64,000 nucleotides of DNA from Thermocoleostomius sinensis A174 (GCF_026802175.1 NZ_CP113797.1:5743026-5807025); one strand, 5' to 3'. Shown: positions 46,427 through 55,279, counted from the stretch's first letter. Made by a program: numbers and translations. The notes: generated from the letters alone by a model not told the origin.

Positions 46427-46452
46427 AAAAAAGCGGCTCGATTGCGGCCGCC
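46427..46452 (-). terminator. Intrinsic terminator after the PEP-CTERM gene
   Basis: Read on the minus strand, GCGGC and GCCGC (46447-46451 and 46433-46437) pair over a 9-base loop and are followed by six T (46427-46432). It lies 18 bases after the minus-strand gene's stop, between convergent genes. Confidence 0.65.
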
Positions 46453-46469
46453 TATCTTCCCAGTCAAAT

Positions 46470-47411
46470 CTATGCTTTTTTCGTCTGTTGCCGTTGACTA
46501 ATCAAAAATCCCCCCAGTCCTGCTAAGCCAAGCAACAAAGCAGGTTCAGGAACAGATTGCTGAGGTGGCGGTTCAGGTGCAATTCCTTGCAGCGCCACTT
46601 CATAAATCGCGCTATGGGAAACGCCATCGCCTTTCTCAACCAGTCCAGAATTCACGCCACTGAAGCTATAGAGATACCCAGTTTGATTGTTGTAGGTATA
46701 CTTGATCAACTCGCTGGCTTGGAGCACTTTGGTTGCTAGCAGCGGGCGTAGCGCCCTCACTAAGTTTTTAGATTGCGTGCTGGCGTTGCTGCTCAAGAAA
46801 GCATCGATCGATTTTAGGAATAACGGGGTGGCATTCAGATGTCCTGCCAGTCCAATCTTGATTACTCCAGTGATATTGTTCTGGTTAACGTAGGCAACAT
46901 TTGGGTCGCTGAAGCGTTGAAACCCACCATGTTGGGTGAAGACATTGAAGAGTAGCGTCCCGTCTGCACTACCAACCATTGTGCCGAATCCATTAGCCGT
47001 TAACATATCATCAAACCAAGTTTGTCCAAGGGTTTTGCTGCCAACTGGACTAAGCCAATCTGCCATCGTTAAACTGCTTAACGTGATATCACGACCGCCA
47101 ATTTGCCCAGATAGGCTGCTAACACCTGTGTAGGCTGCAAACGCAGTGTTCGTCAATGTTTCGCTATTAGAAAACAACTCAACGTTTCCCATCGGATTGT
47201 TGAGGTCTCCACTCAGCACTTTTACCAGGTTTGCTGGTGTGTTATCTACCTTGAAAGTGTTGGTCTGATCGGCATCATAGGTCAAGTAGGATGCTGCTCC
47301 GCTGAGCGAAGGATTAGTGAGGCTGCCTGCCAATACAGGAGAGCTAGCGATCGTACCGAAACCCAAGCAGACAGACGTTCCAAGCAGAAATGATTTAATC
47401 CAGTTAGGCAT
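46470..47411 (-). CDS. PEP-CTERM sorting-signal protein (NF038130-like)
   Basis: This 313-residue secreted protein has a signal peptide (PNWIKSFLLGTSVCLGFGTI...PVLAG) and a PEP-CTERM tail (SVPEPALLLGLAGLGGFLISQRQQ) recognised by exosortase. The body, with SLSGAASYLTYDAD, NVELFSNSET, LSSLTMADWLSPVGSKTLGQTWFDDMLTANG and FNVFTQHGGFQRFSDPNVAYVNQ, fits the cyanobacterial NF038130 PEP-CTERM family as I recall it; function unknown, probably surface or exopolysaccharide-associated. ATG 47411 starts directly at the signal peptide; a longer version would add 12 residues. Convergent with the nuclease fusion gene. Confidence 0.85.
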   Translation of the reverse strand: MPNWIKSFLLGTSVCLGFGTIASSPVLAGSLTNPSLSGAASYLTYDADQTNTFKVDNTPANLVKVLSGDLNNPMGNVELFSNSETLTNTAFAAYTGVSSLSGQIGGRDITLSSLTMADWLSPVGSKTLGQTWFDDMLTANGFGTMVGSADGTLLFNVFTQHGGFQRFSDPNVAYVNQNNITGVIKIGLAGHLNATPLFLKSIDAFLSSNASTQSKNLVRALRPLLATKVLQASELIKYTYNNQTGYLYSFSGVNSGLVEKGDGVSHSAIYEVALQGIAPEPPPQQSVPEPALLLGLAGLGGFLISQRQQTKKA

Positions 47412-47431
47412 GTATAAAATTGCTCCACAAG

Positions 47432-47647
47432 ATGAGTAGGCAGTCATCGAAGATATTGAAGAAATCGATCAACTTGGGGGCAAGCGATTTGTTAACGGAA
47501 AAATTGATAATGCTTGGGACTGAAGCGAATAGCACTTCTTGGGGAGAGAAGCGCAATGCCATCATTCATGGCTCGATCCATAGCTCAGTCGAAAGCGACT
47601 CAATCAAGTTGATGGCTCAGTTTAGTATAGATAACATCACAACTTGA
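47432..47647 (+). pseudogene. Short frame with a HEPN-like RNxxxH motif, possible gene remnant
   Basis: A 71-codon frame from ATG 47432 contains GEKRNAIIHGSI, which resembles the R-x4-6-H active-site motif of HEPN ribonucleases (as in RiboL-PSP-HEPN proteins). A complete HEPN domain is longer, so if real this is a remnant or fragment. It lies directly beside the nuclease block's downstream neighbour and divergent from the PEP-CTERM gene. The rest of the frame shows no family. It could simply be a chance open frame. Confidence 0.25.
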
Positions 47648-47866
47648 TAGGTGAAGTTGTGATTGAGTTTGGCAATGGAAATGATGAACTTCTGAAGAGT
47701 TTTCAAACCTACCTGTAAAGCGGTTTTCCGTGATCTTATCGGTAGGCGCCACGAGAAACCGCACAATTACCCAACTTGAAGGAATACTGCACAAGAAAAC
47801 TACGGCAGTTTTAGAATGGCTACCGATGAGGAGGTTGAGCTTTTTTAAGAGCCATCTAGAAGACAG

Positions 47867-48160
47867 TTAGTAACGTCGTCTGCTACCGACGATCGCTCGA
47901 TTAATTAACCCCAGGACTGCTGAAAACAATGCTGCACCAACAATAGACCAGACGATTGGGAAAGAGGTGCCTCCAATGGCAAGCGGTAGAATTTCGGGTA
48001 GTCCAAACTGTCGTGCTACCCATAAGCCTAGATAGGCTCCTACCACTCCTACAAAGATAGAAGTCAAACAACCACCAGCCGTGTAGCCAACCAACGATTG
48101 GCCGATCGCACCACAAATAGCTGCGATGATGAGAAGAATTAAAAGTTCAACTATTGTCAT
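47867..48160 (-). CDS. GlsB/YeaQ/YmgE-family membrane protein
   Basis: This 97-residue protein has three membrane helices (about 2-20, 28-47, 60-88) and the glycine-rich pattern of the transglycosylase-associated GlsB/YeaQ/YmgE family: CGAIGQSLVGYTAGGCLTSIFVGVVGAYLGLWVARQFGL. Members are small stress-responsive membrane proteins, and GlsB anchors Asp23 in Enterococcus and staphylococci; the enzyme name in old annotation is not supported. It is monocistronic with 414 bases upstream. Confidence 0.88.
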   Translation of the reverse strand: MTIVELLILLIIAAICGAIGQSLVGYTAGGCLTSIFVGVVGAYLGLWVARQFGLPEILPLAIGGTSFPIVWSIVGAALFSAVLGLINRAIVGSRRRY

Positions 48161-48574
48161 AGCTAACGTACAAATGCATTCGGCAATACAGTGACAGGTT
48201 CAGTACTTAGGTGCATCCATCAAGTGATAGATTTTGAGTAGATGAAGAGAAAAAATAGTGAATCATTCAACTAATCTACCGAGCAGTAATTCAAAAACTT
48301 AAGTAAAAAAACAGCCAACTCAGAAGAACTCATGAGCCAAGGCTCCTTGTTCAACAACCGAGAGCGCTGTTAGCGGTCTGGTTGTCAATGGCAGGAGTCT
48401 AGCCTCTTCCGAGCGGCTGCCAATGCTGGTCATTAACAATGAGGTGTCTTGAGAAGTGAATGAGCATCACCATGCTTCACCATAGGAAGGAAAGGGGAAG
48501 AACTGGGGAAGACAACCTGTTTGGGGCAGAGATCGATCAGAGTGTGATTTGAGAAACCAAGGATTGCAGCGGCA
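48161..48574. other. Intergenic region upstream of the GlsB-like gene
   Basis: These 414 bases lie between two minus-strand genes. Apart from the candidate terminator at 48305-48345, I see no coding frame of quality. A transcript of unknown nature between the TPR gene's stop and the terminator is possible, since the terminator is 230 bases downstream. Confidence 0.4.
48305..48345 (-). terminator. Possible intrinsic terminator downstream of the TPR gene
   Basis: On the minus strand, AGCC-TTGG-CTCA and TGAG-TT-GGCT can pair around a ~10-base loop, followed by G and a run of seven T (48305-48311). The stem has an internal mismatch, so confidence is moderate. Confidence 0.45.
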
Positions 48575-49393
48575 CTATTCCAAGCGTTCGAGTTCTTCTA
48601 ACGCTCGTTGCTGAGCCTCGGTATTCCCCATGGATTCAAAAATCTCGGCAGCTTTCTGCAAATCGGTAATCGCTCCTTCTCGATCGCCCAGTTCAGATCG
48701 AGCTAGCCCCCGCGATACATAGGCAGGAGCAAAGTTAGTTTCAAGTTCTAGGGTGCGCGTAAAGTCAGCCACTGCACCTTCGTGATCATCGACTTCAGTA
48801 CGGGCAATGCCACGATTGTAGTAAGTGAGGGCAAAGGTGGGGTCTAGTTCGATCGATCGAGACAGATCTTCCAAGGCAGCTTCATATTCTCCGGTTTCTG
48901 CATGGGCTACACCCCGTCCCCCATAGGCAATCGCATCGTTTGGATCAAGCTCAATAGCGCGGCTATAGTCTAAAATGGCTCCTTCCATATCCCCCGATGC
49001 CGCCCGCACCAAGCCTCGGCTGCCATAGGCGGGAGCAAAATCCGGATCAAGTTCGATCGCCTGCGTGAATTGATCAATCGCTCCAGCATAATCGCCGGAC
49101 GCGGCTCGTTCTAACCCTCGGTTTAAGTAGGTGAAGGCATCATCTGAACGCTCGGTTGGACTGTCTGGGCTGGGTGTAAGCTGGGCGATCGTAGAAAATC
49201 TGGTCTGAGGTGATGAGTGAAGGGCTAGTAACTCTGTTCGATTAGGACTGAACTCCTGCGAGGCGAACTTCTCTAAACTCAACCCAGGTAAAGATGTGGC
49301 TGAAGCACGCTCAGCCAAACCAGTAACTAAACCTGTCATTGCCACCGCCGCACTGAAAACGCGAACCAAGTAGCTAAATAAAGAACTATTCAT
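48575..49393 (-). CDS. Exported TPR-repeat protein
   Basis: This 272-residue protein has a signal peptide (YLVRVFSAAVAMTGLVTGLAERASA) and four to five tetratricopeptide repeats (about 90-265), each of the form FAPAYGSRGLVRAASGDMEGAILDYSRAIELDPN. The repeats are of the Sel1-unlike, OGT-like TPR type with conserved G-A and DP residues. It probably sits in the periplasm and binds protein partners. A grxC gene lies 93 bases upstream on the same strand. No enzymatic domain is seen. Confidence 0.85.
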   Translation of the reverse strand: MNSSLFSYLVRVFSAAVAMTGLVTGLAERASATSLPGLSLEKFASQEFSPNRTELLALHSSPQTRFSTIAQLTPSPDSPTERSDDAFTYLNRGLERAASGDYAGAIDQFTQAIELDPDFAPAYGSRGLVRAASGDMEGAILDYSRAIELDPNDAIAYGGRGVAHAETGEYEAALEDLSRSIELDPTFALTYYNRGIARTEVDDHEGAVADFTRTLELETNFAPAYVSRGLARSELGDREGAITDLQKAAEIFESMGNTEAQQRALEELERLE

Positions 49394-49486
49394 GAGAATG
49401 ATACAAATGTTAGGGCAAGAATCTGGGCTACGGCATGATTGTACCTAGACCAAGTAATGGGTCGTCGGAGGACCAAGTAGCAGCCA

Positions 49487-49816
49487 TTATGAGGACGGGG
49501 ATAGCGTTGGCGGCTGCATCAGCAGAGGATCAAGCTTTCCTTGCCGATCGAGGGCATACAGATCATCACAGCCACCAATATGCTGATCATTGATGAAAAT
49601 TTGCGGAACTGTGCGTCGTCCTCTGGCCCGTTCTGCCATTTTTACCCTAGCCGCTCCATCACCATCAATCTTGTATTCGGTGAATTTGACTCCTTTCCAC
49701 CGCAGCAACACCTTCGCACGAATGCAATAAGGACAGGTTTGCCAAGTATAGATTTCGACGTTGGCTTTTACCTGCTCCGAGGAATGACCCAGGAAGAAAT
49801 TAATGAGATTTTGCAT
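49487..49816 (-). CDS. grxC: Glutaredoxin 3
   Basis: This 109-residue thiol oxidoreductase reduces disulphides or mixed glutathione disulphides with glutathione. It has the active site WQTCPYCIRAK (CPYC), the cis-proline RTVPQIFI and the GGCDDLYALDRQGKLD glutathione-binding end. A short hydrophobic N-terminal extension (MQNLINFFLGHSSEQVKANV) precedes the core and may be untranslated if a later start is used, but no better ATG is present. The length with extension is slightly over typical. Confidence 0.93.
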   Translation of the reverse strand: MQNLINFFLGHSSEQVKANVEIYTWQTCPYCIRAKVLLRWKGVKFTEYKIDGDGAARVKMAERARGRRTVPQIFINDQHIGGCDDLYALDRQGKLDPLLMQPPTLSPSS

Positions 49817-50043
49817 CGTAATCGGATAGGTAAGGATTCCTTTCTATGATTATCCTTCTGGGATGATTCTGTCATATCGCTCGGGCTAGCACCAATTTCA
49901 AAAATATTCTGCAACAACTCTTTTTTATCTCTGCTAACCAACTTCCTGCTTGACCTCTACCATACCACTCCTGTTCCTTTTCTGTTTGTTTCCTCGTCCT
50001 CCCTTTTTGGGTACGTTATCTCCAGAGAGAGAAGCCTAGATTC

Positions 50044-50187
50044 ATTAACCCGGCCATATTTGATTTTGCCTTCCGAACCCCCTCATCCCCCAGCCCCTTC
50101 TCCCAGAAGAAGAGAAGGGGAGTCAGATCGGAAGTCCCTCTCACGGAGGGCGAAGGCCGATGTCGTGACAACAGTTGCCGGGTTAAT
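50044..50187. repeat. MITE-like repeat with perfect 11-bp inverted ends
   Basis: ATTAACCCGGC (50044-50054) recurs inverted as GCCGGGTTAAT (50177-50187), bounding 144 bases. Inside is the core CCCCCTCATCCCCC with a hairpin CCCCTTCTC/AGAGAAGGGG, shared in kind with the other repeats here. The element sits 49 bases before the response-regulator gene, within a 420-base intergenic stretch (49817-50236) that otherwise shows nothing coding, so it may affect that promoter. Confidence 0.72.
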
Positions 50188-50236
50188 ATCTGAAACCCAT
50201 ACAGACTGAATCAAGCGTCGCCGAAGGAGCATATCG

Positions 50237-52030
50237 ATGGCTGTGATACAGGGAAGCAAACTGAGGTTGATGGTGGTTGATGATGAATCAGATAACCTGG
50301 ATTTGCTCTATCGCACATTTCGGCGAGAATTCGAGGTATTTAGGGCTGATAGTGGTATCAAAGCCCTGCAAATCCTAGAGCAAGAAGGAGAAATGGGCAT
50401 CATTATTTCAGACCAACGGATGCCTCGCATGAATGGGACTGAGTTTCTTAGCCGTACCGTTCAGCTTTATCCTGATACCATTCGCATTTTGCTGACTGGG
50501 TATACCGATGTCGAAGATTTGGTGGGCGCAATTAACCAAGGCAAAGTGTTTAAGTACATCACCAAGCCGTGGAATCCTCAAGAATTGGAGACGATCGTGC
50601 GGCAGGCGGCCGAAACCTATCAGGTGGTGAAGCAACGCACCAGTGAATTACACCGAATTCTGCGACGAGAATCAATCTTTAATGCTGTTACAACTGCTAT
50701 TCGTAGGTCGTTGGACTATCACAGTATGTTGAAAACGGTGGTCAATACGATCGGACACACCTTTAAAGCAGATGCTTGTGTGCTGTATCCCCTAGAAGCA
50801 ACCGCTAAGATTGAGTTACCCTTAAAGCCATATATTTATACAGCAACGCCTGCATCAGATTGTCCGATTCTTTTCCCTATCAACTTTGACAGTTCTCATT
50901 CAAGGTCTCACTCGCCCTCAGAGAAAGTTGGTGTGGCAACTGATATGGCAGAGGACCATTCTCTGTCCAAGCAAATTCACTTAGATCAGCTTTTCGACGA
51001 TCGACAAATTCAATGGCTTGAACCTGATGTTCATTATCCCTACAGGCGACTGGTTCTGCCATTAATCTACCAACAAGAAAACCTGGCGGTGCTGGTGCTT
51101 TATCAACGTGAACAAGCTCAGGTTTGGTCTGACGATGAGGTGTATTTGATTCAACAGGTGACGGAACAAGCTGCCCTAGCTGTATCGCAAGCCAAGCTCT
51201 ATCAACGCACGCAACAACAAACCGAGCAAATGCGTGCCGAACTGGCGGTGGCTCGTCAAATTCAAATGAATTTGCTGCGGCAGTGTTGGTCTACTTCGTC
51301 CACGGTACGAATACAAGCCCAGTGTCAGCCAGCGCGAGAAGTGGGCGGAGATTTCTTTGAGGTGTATGTTCACCCCCAAGGAGATGTGTGGATTGCGGTT
51401 GGCGATGTGTCGGGTAAAGGAGTGCCAGCAGCGCTGTTTATGGCCAGTGCCATTTCTCTGCTGCGGCGTGAACTGGCGCAAGAACATCCGCCTGATCCTC
51501 ACCTGATTTTACAAAACATGAATACCAGTCTGTCAGAGGATTTGGTAGGAAGCAATTGTTTTATCACAATCGTCCTAGCACGCTACAGTCCCAATCGGCG
51601 CGAATTAGTGTATGCCAATGCTGGACATATTTATCCATTGGTGTGGTCTCGTAAACTACTCTCTGGTTTAAGGACAACGAACATAGAGCAGGTCACATCC
51701 GATTATCTAGATTCAACTCATCTTGAACCTCACTACCTCAAGGTGCGCGGGGTTCCTTTGGGTATCCTTCCAGTGTGGCAAGCCGCTTCCGGTCATCTCA
51801 CCCTAGCCCCAGGGGAAATTTTGCTGATGACCAGTGACGGCATTACCGAAGCGACCATCATAAATTCTACTTCTGGCTCCCACAATTTCATGCTTCAGCA
51901 AACTGGATTATGGAATCTATTGTCGCAACAACAAGGGGAATTGAATCTGGGTGAGTTGCTAGCTCAAATTCAAGCTCATACGCCCTATCAGGAAGACGAC
52001 CAAACTATCCTTTCTCTGGAGGTTCTGTAG
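50237..52030 (+). CDS. Response regulator with GAF-like and PP2C (SpoIIE/RsbU) phosphatase domains
   Basis: This 597-residue protein has a receiver domain (10-125) with acidic D15/D16, phospho-acceptor D59 (IISDQRMPRMNG), T87 (LTGYTD) and K110 (YITKPW). A GAF-like region follows (about 150-325), then a coiled linker (RTQQQTEQMRAELAVARQIQ) and a PP2C-type phosphatase domain (about 345-595) with GGDFFEVYVHPQGDVWIAVGDVSGKGVPAALFMA and LLMTSDGITEA. It would dephosphorylate an anti-sigma antagonist in response to a two-component signal. The ribosome site is GGAG, seven bases before ATG. It is four bases from the anti-sigma gene. Confidence 0.94.
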   Translation: MAVIQGSKLRLMVVDDESDNLDLLYRTFRREFEVFRADSGIKALQILEQEGEMGIIISDQRMPRMNGTEFLSRTVQLYPDTIRILLTGYTDVEDLVGAINQGKVFKYITKPWNPQELETIVRQAAETYQVVKQRTSELHRILRRESIFNAVTTAIRRSLDYHSMLKTVVNTIGHTFKADACVLYPLEATAKIELPLKPYIYTATPASDCPILFPINFDSSHSRSHSPSEKVGVATDMAEDHSLSKQIHLDQLFDDRQIQWLEPDVHYPYRRLVLPLIYQQENLAVLVLYQREQAQVWSDDEVYLIQQVTEQAALAVSQAKLYQRTQQQTEQMRAELAVARQIQMNLLRQCWSTSSTVRIQAQCQPAREVGGDFFEVYVHPQGDVWIAVGDVSGKGVPAALFMASAISLLRRELAQEHPPDPHLILQNMNTSLSEDLVGSNCFITIVLARYSPNRRELVYANAGHIYPLVWSRKLLSGLRTTNIEQVTSDYLDSTHLEPHYLKVRGVPLGILPVWQAASGHLTLAPGEILLMTSDGITEATIINSTSGSHNFMLQQTGLWNLLSQQQGELNLGELLAQIQAHTPYQEDDQTILSLEVL

Positions 52031-52033
52031 TTA

Positions 52034-52480
52034 ATGAAAACGGAGCTACACATTCCAAGTGATTTGAAGTTTTTGACGATCGTAGAAAATTGGTTATTAG
52101 GATCTTTAGAACTTGAGCTTCATGATCAAGTTGAGTGGGCGCGGCAATCGAATCGGTTGCGATTAGTGTTAGTTGAAGCCTATTCCAACGTGGTACGTCA
52201 TGCTCACCGCGAACAGCCAAACCTACCCGTTCTAATTCGCATGGAACTCAAAGATCGTGATCTTCAACTAGAAATTTGGGATTATGGCAGCGGGTTCGAT
52301 TTGTCTACCTACTTGCCGCCTGAGCCTGACAATCAGCAAGAGGGGGGATATGGGTGGTTAATTCTAAATCGCCTGATGGATCGGGTGGAATATCGGTTGC
52401 AAATTAATGGAAAGAACTGTTTGGTGATGCAAACCACACTGCCGGATTTACCCGCTGAACCTATGATTCCAGAAGGCTGA
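52034..52480 (+). CDS. Anti-sigma factor/serine kinase (RsbW-like HATPase)
   Basis: This 148-residue GHKL-fold protein has the N box LVEAYSNVVRHAHRE, the G1 box EIWDYGSGFD and a GGYGWLILNRLMDRVEY G2 region. Such proteins phosphorylate an STAS anti-anti-sigma partner and bind a sigma factor. It begins three bases after the PP2C gene's stop, so the two are co-translated; together they form the phosphatase and kinase of a partner-switching pathway like the IcfG cluster of Synechocystis. No STAS gene is in the window. Confidence 0.92.
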   Translation: MKTELHIPSDLKFLTIVENWLLGSLELELHDQVEWARQSNRLRLVLVEAYSNVVRHAHREQPNLPVLIRMELKDRDLQLEIWDYGSGFDLSTYLPPEPDNQQEGGYGWLILNRLMDRVEYRLQINGKNCLVMQTTLPDLPAEPMIPEG

Positions 52481-52494
52481 CCGACCATCAATCA

Positions 52495-53691
52495 CTAAAA
52501 ATCTTGAGCAATGCCGCCAACGCTAGTGTTGGGATAGTAATTAGCCAAAATTTGCTTGTAGGTGTAACCCTGTTCGGCTAGCCCAAGTGCTCCTAATTGA
52601 CTCATGCCTTGTCCCTGAAATGCTTCTTTTACAATGTCATCGGATGCAGCGTAAAGCGACTCTACCACCTCACCTCGGTAGCTGACAAATTCTCCAGCGG
52701 TCGCATCCACAGCTTGACGAATGCGATCGTCTTCTCGATTTGTGCCGCTATATACCTGAAAGTATTCATCGTCTCCCAAATCATACAGAGTATTCACTGG
52801 TTCAAAATAATACGTCAAGGCATAGGAACGAGCAGCAACGGCTTGGGCTTTAAGTGCTTCTACATTCCAGTTGGCAGAAACTTCGCTAGCTACCACACTG
52901 TAAAGGTAATTCCGCAAACTCACAACATTGACCACCCACAGTCGCCCGTTCTCTACTGCCAGCAGCAAGCGACCCCGATAAGGTCGATCGCCTAGATAAA
53001 ACAGCGATCCAACTGGCGGTTCAATCCAGATTAATGATGGCAAAGCAGAACCGTTAAATGAAATCGAGCTACCATCGGCTTGGGCAGTATAACTTGTACC
53101 GGGCGATAAGGTATCGAGCCTATTGCCGTCCCCATCGAGTAGCAACGCCTCGTTCGATACGCCCACGGTTGCAGAGGAAACATTTACCTCGATCGCTACT
53201 TTCATCTCTACCAACGAGTCCACTGTGGGAATAGACGCTTCTAGCTCAGCAATGGCTTGCTGTTGAGCCGCTTGCTGTTCTTGGGTCAGGGTTGGTTCGG
53301 GTGCTTGCTCTATCTGTTGTTTTCCGGTGGTGGCTCGCTTGGCGGTTGGACTGGGCGATGCGGCAGGGGGAGCAGCGAGGCGAGGCGAAGGCGAGGAAGA
53401 CAGGCTAGTAACCCTGGCGATTGGGGAAGGCGCGGAGATTGGTACCGAGGGGGCTGCTGATTCAAACTGCGCAAACTGTGCAATCAGCCGATGGCTAACT
53501 CCCAGCAACAGCACGAACCCTAGAGACATTCCACTAAGCAATAGCCATCGCCGCGATCGGGTCAGCCGTTCGAACCGACTTAGCGGGATTAGTTTCGGAA
53601 GATGCCATTTGCGAAAAAATGCTTTACGAGAATCTTGTCCAGCCATACCCAACCGCAATTCATATTTATTCACTGATTCGATTTTAGGCAT
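52495..53691 (-). CDS. SpoIID/LytB-domain protein
   Basis: This 398-residue single-pass membrane protein has an N-terminal helix (about residues 48-68, WLLLSGMSLGFVLLLGVSH), a Ser/Pro/Ala-rich linker (75-145), and a C-terminal SpoIID/LytB domain with RPYRGRLLLAVENGRLWVVNVVSLRNYLYSVVASEVSANWNVEALKAQAVAARSYAL and GMSQLGALGLAEQGYTYKQILANYY. SpoIID domains are peptidoglycan lytic transglycosylases; in cyanobacteria the role is envelope remodelling. The first ATG (53691) lies inside the inverted repeat of a MITE-like element; an in-frame ATG at 53646 would remove 15 residues. It is convergent with the anti-sigma gene. Confidence 0.9.
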   Translation of the reverse strand: MPKIESVNKYELRLGMAGQDSRKAFFRKWHLPKLIPLSRFERLTRSRRWLLLSGMSLGFVLLLGVSHRLIAQFAQFESAAPSVPISAPSPIARVTSLSSSPSPRLAAPPAASPSPTAKRATTGKQQIEQAPEPTLTQEQQAAQQQAIAELEASIPTVDSLVEMKVAIEVNVSSATVGVSNEALLLDGDGNRLDTLSPGTSYTAQADGSSISFNGSALPSLIWIEPPVGSLFYLGDRPYRGRLLLAVENGRLWVVNVVSLRNYLYSVVASEVSANWNVEALKAQAVAARSYALTYYFEPVNTLYDLGDDEYFQVYSGTNREDDRIRQAVDATAGEFVSYRGEVVESLYAASDDIVKEAFQGQGMSQLGALGLAEQGYTYKQILANYYPNTSVGGIAQDF

Positions 53692-53834
53692 TGCTGAATC
53701 GAGATCTGATTCTAACCGACCCCCTCATCCTAGCCCGGCCCCCAACACGGCGAGGGAACTCGCGCTCCGGCTCTCTGCTTCTTTGGGAGAAGGGTGGGGG
53801 ATGAGGACAACTCCTGCGTGAATTCAGCAACGCC
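53687..53834. repeat. MITE-like repeat with 13-bp inverted ends overlapping a gene start
   Basis: GGCATTGCTGAAT (53687-53699) and ATTCAGCAACGCC (53822-53834) are inverted repeats with one mismatch, bounding 148 bases. The interior holds CCCCCTCATCC (53720 on) and GGGGGATGAGGAC (about 53797-53809), with an AGGGAACTCGCGCTCC-type middle. This is the same core as in the other repeats. Its left end contains the ATG of the minus-strand SpoIID gene. Confidence 0.72.
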
Positions 53835-53978
53835 CGATTTTATTCTGGCGCGATCGCCCTCAAACTCGACCAATCACTCGCTCAATTTGCAGGACTAATA
53901 GTAAACCTTGTTATCCAACTATTTTGCCAACGAAGAAGTTGATCTAGAATAAAGGTATCTCCATTTATTGTCTTCTGC

Positions 53979-54620
53979 ATGGGAGAATTTTCCGGAATAT
54001 TGCGCCAACAAGTCTTAGCCTGGTTAGCTGACAATGTTCCCGAATCCCGCATCAAGCATGTTCTGAGAGTCGAACAGATGGCTATTTCACTAGCTCAGAT
54101 ACATGAGTTAGATGTGGGTAAGGCGGCTCAGTCTGGGTTGATGCATGACCTCGCCAAGTATTTCAAACCGCAGCAGCTTCTAGAGATTGCACATCGGGAA
54201 GGCTGGACACTAGATCCTGTTGACGAACTGAATCCACACTTACTTCATGCCGATGTCAGTGCAGTTGTGGCACGAGACATTTTTGGAGTAGAAGATCAAG
54301 AAATATTAATGGCGATTGCAAATCACACCTTGGGTAGACCCGCCATGGGTCCTCTAAGTTGTGTCATATTCTTGTCTGACAGTTTAGAGCCTGGACGCGG
54401 TGATACACCAGAACTGAATACGCTGCGACGAGTAGCAGAACGTAATCTATTCCAGGCAGTTTGGATGAATTGTGACTATACGCTCAAATATTTAATTGAA
54501 AGTCGTCGATTAGTGCATCCCCGAGTGCTGTTAACCCGCAATTGGTTTTTGCAACACAGTCCGTTTTTGCCTCTAAAGAGGTCTTCTAACATGCTCCCTA
54601 CGCAGGCTCACGCTTCATGA
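53979..54620 (+). CDS. yqeK: HD-domain phosphatase YqeK-like (Ap4A hydrolase)
   Basis: This 213-residue HD-domain protein of the YqeK type hydrolyses diadenosine tetraphosphate symmetrically, as shown for the Bacillus and Staphylococcus enzymes. Metal-binding residues are the early RIKHVLRVEQMA (H), SGLMHDLAKYF (HD), NPHLLHADVSA and NHTLGRPAMGPLSC. It is followed by rsfS after a 173-base gap; yqeK-rsfS neighbours are common in bacteria. The C-terminus has about 35 residues beyond the HD core. Confidence in family is high, in precise substrate moderate. Confidence 0.9.
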   Translation: MGEFSGILRQQVLAWLADNVPESRIKHVLRVEQMAISLAQIHELDVGKAAQSGLMHDLAKYFKPQQLLEIAHREGWTLDPVDELNPHLLHADVSAVVARDIFGVEDQEILMAIANHTLGRPAMGPLSCVIFLSDSLEPGRGDTPELNTLRRVAERNLFQAVWMNCDYTLKYLIESRRLVHPRVLLTRNWFLQHSPFLPLKRSSNMLPTQAHAS

Positions 54621-54793
54621 ATCATTGCTGCACAGATACTATTGCAATTTTTGATTTGATTGTTTGTGCTGAAGCTCTTAACCGACGCGATCGGTTCTGT
54701 CCGTGGTCAGATAAGAAGCGATTGATAGCTCAATTAGCTTCTAGCTGGTCTCTTCTGCCCGTTGTTGAACTCATTAGGAGTCTTTAATTTTTG

Positions 54794-55234
54794 ATGCTAA
54801 GTTCCTCTTACATTCACTCAAACTCGCACCCGGTGGCGGCCAATTCATCCAACGCAACCTCTACTTCAGACGACGACAGCAGCTACTTGCTAGCCCAGAC
54901 GATTGCCCAAGCCGCCGACGATCGTAAAGGTGGTGATATTGTTCTGCTAAAAGTGGCTGATGTGTCGTACCTCGCTGACTATTTTGTGGTGGTGACAGGC
55001 TTCTCAAATGTGCAAGTGCGAGCGATCGCCAACTCCATTGAAGATCGGGTTGAAGAGGAATGGCAGCGCCGTCCGTTACGCACCGAAGGACAGATGGAAG
55101 GCAGTTGGGTGTTGATGGATTATGGCGATGTCATTGTTCATATTTTTCTGCCCAAGGAACGTGAGTTCTATAGCCTAGAATCCTTCTGGGGTCATGCTGA
55201 GCAAGTTCATTTCTCTCTATCCACTTCACCGTAG
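54794..55234 (+). CDS. rsfS: Ribosome silencing factor RsfS
   Basis: RsfS binds ribosomal protein uL14 and blocks subunit joining. The 146-residue product has a Ser/Asn-rich variable N-terminus, then [51 protein letters not shown] and [29 protein letters not shown], the complete family signature. Start is the ATG at 54794 (a TTG one codon earlier also fits); AGGAG at 54775-54779 is a little far. It precedes the CGLD27 gene by 45 bases. Confidence 0.95.
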   Translation: MLSSSYIHSNSHPVAANSSNATSTSDDDSSYLLAQTIAQAADDRKGGDIVLLKVADVSYLADYFVVVTGFSNVQVRAIANSIEDRVEEEWQRRPLRTEGQMEGSWVLMDYGDVIVHIFLPKEREFYSLESFWGHAEQVHFSLSTSP

Positions 55235-55279
55235 ATTCGGTAAAGTAAAAGCATCTAGACCACAGCTAGGTGTGTTAAC

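Noticed and set aside
47600-47794. 64-codon minus-strand frame
   Set aside because: No start context and no conserved pattern; lies in an AT-rich intergenic stretch.
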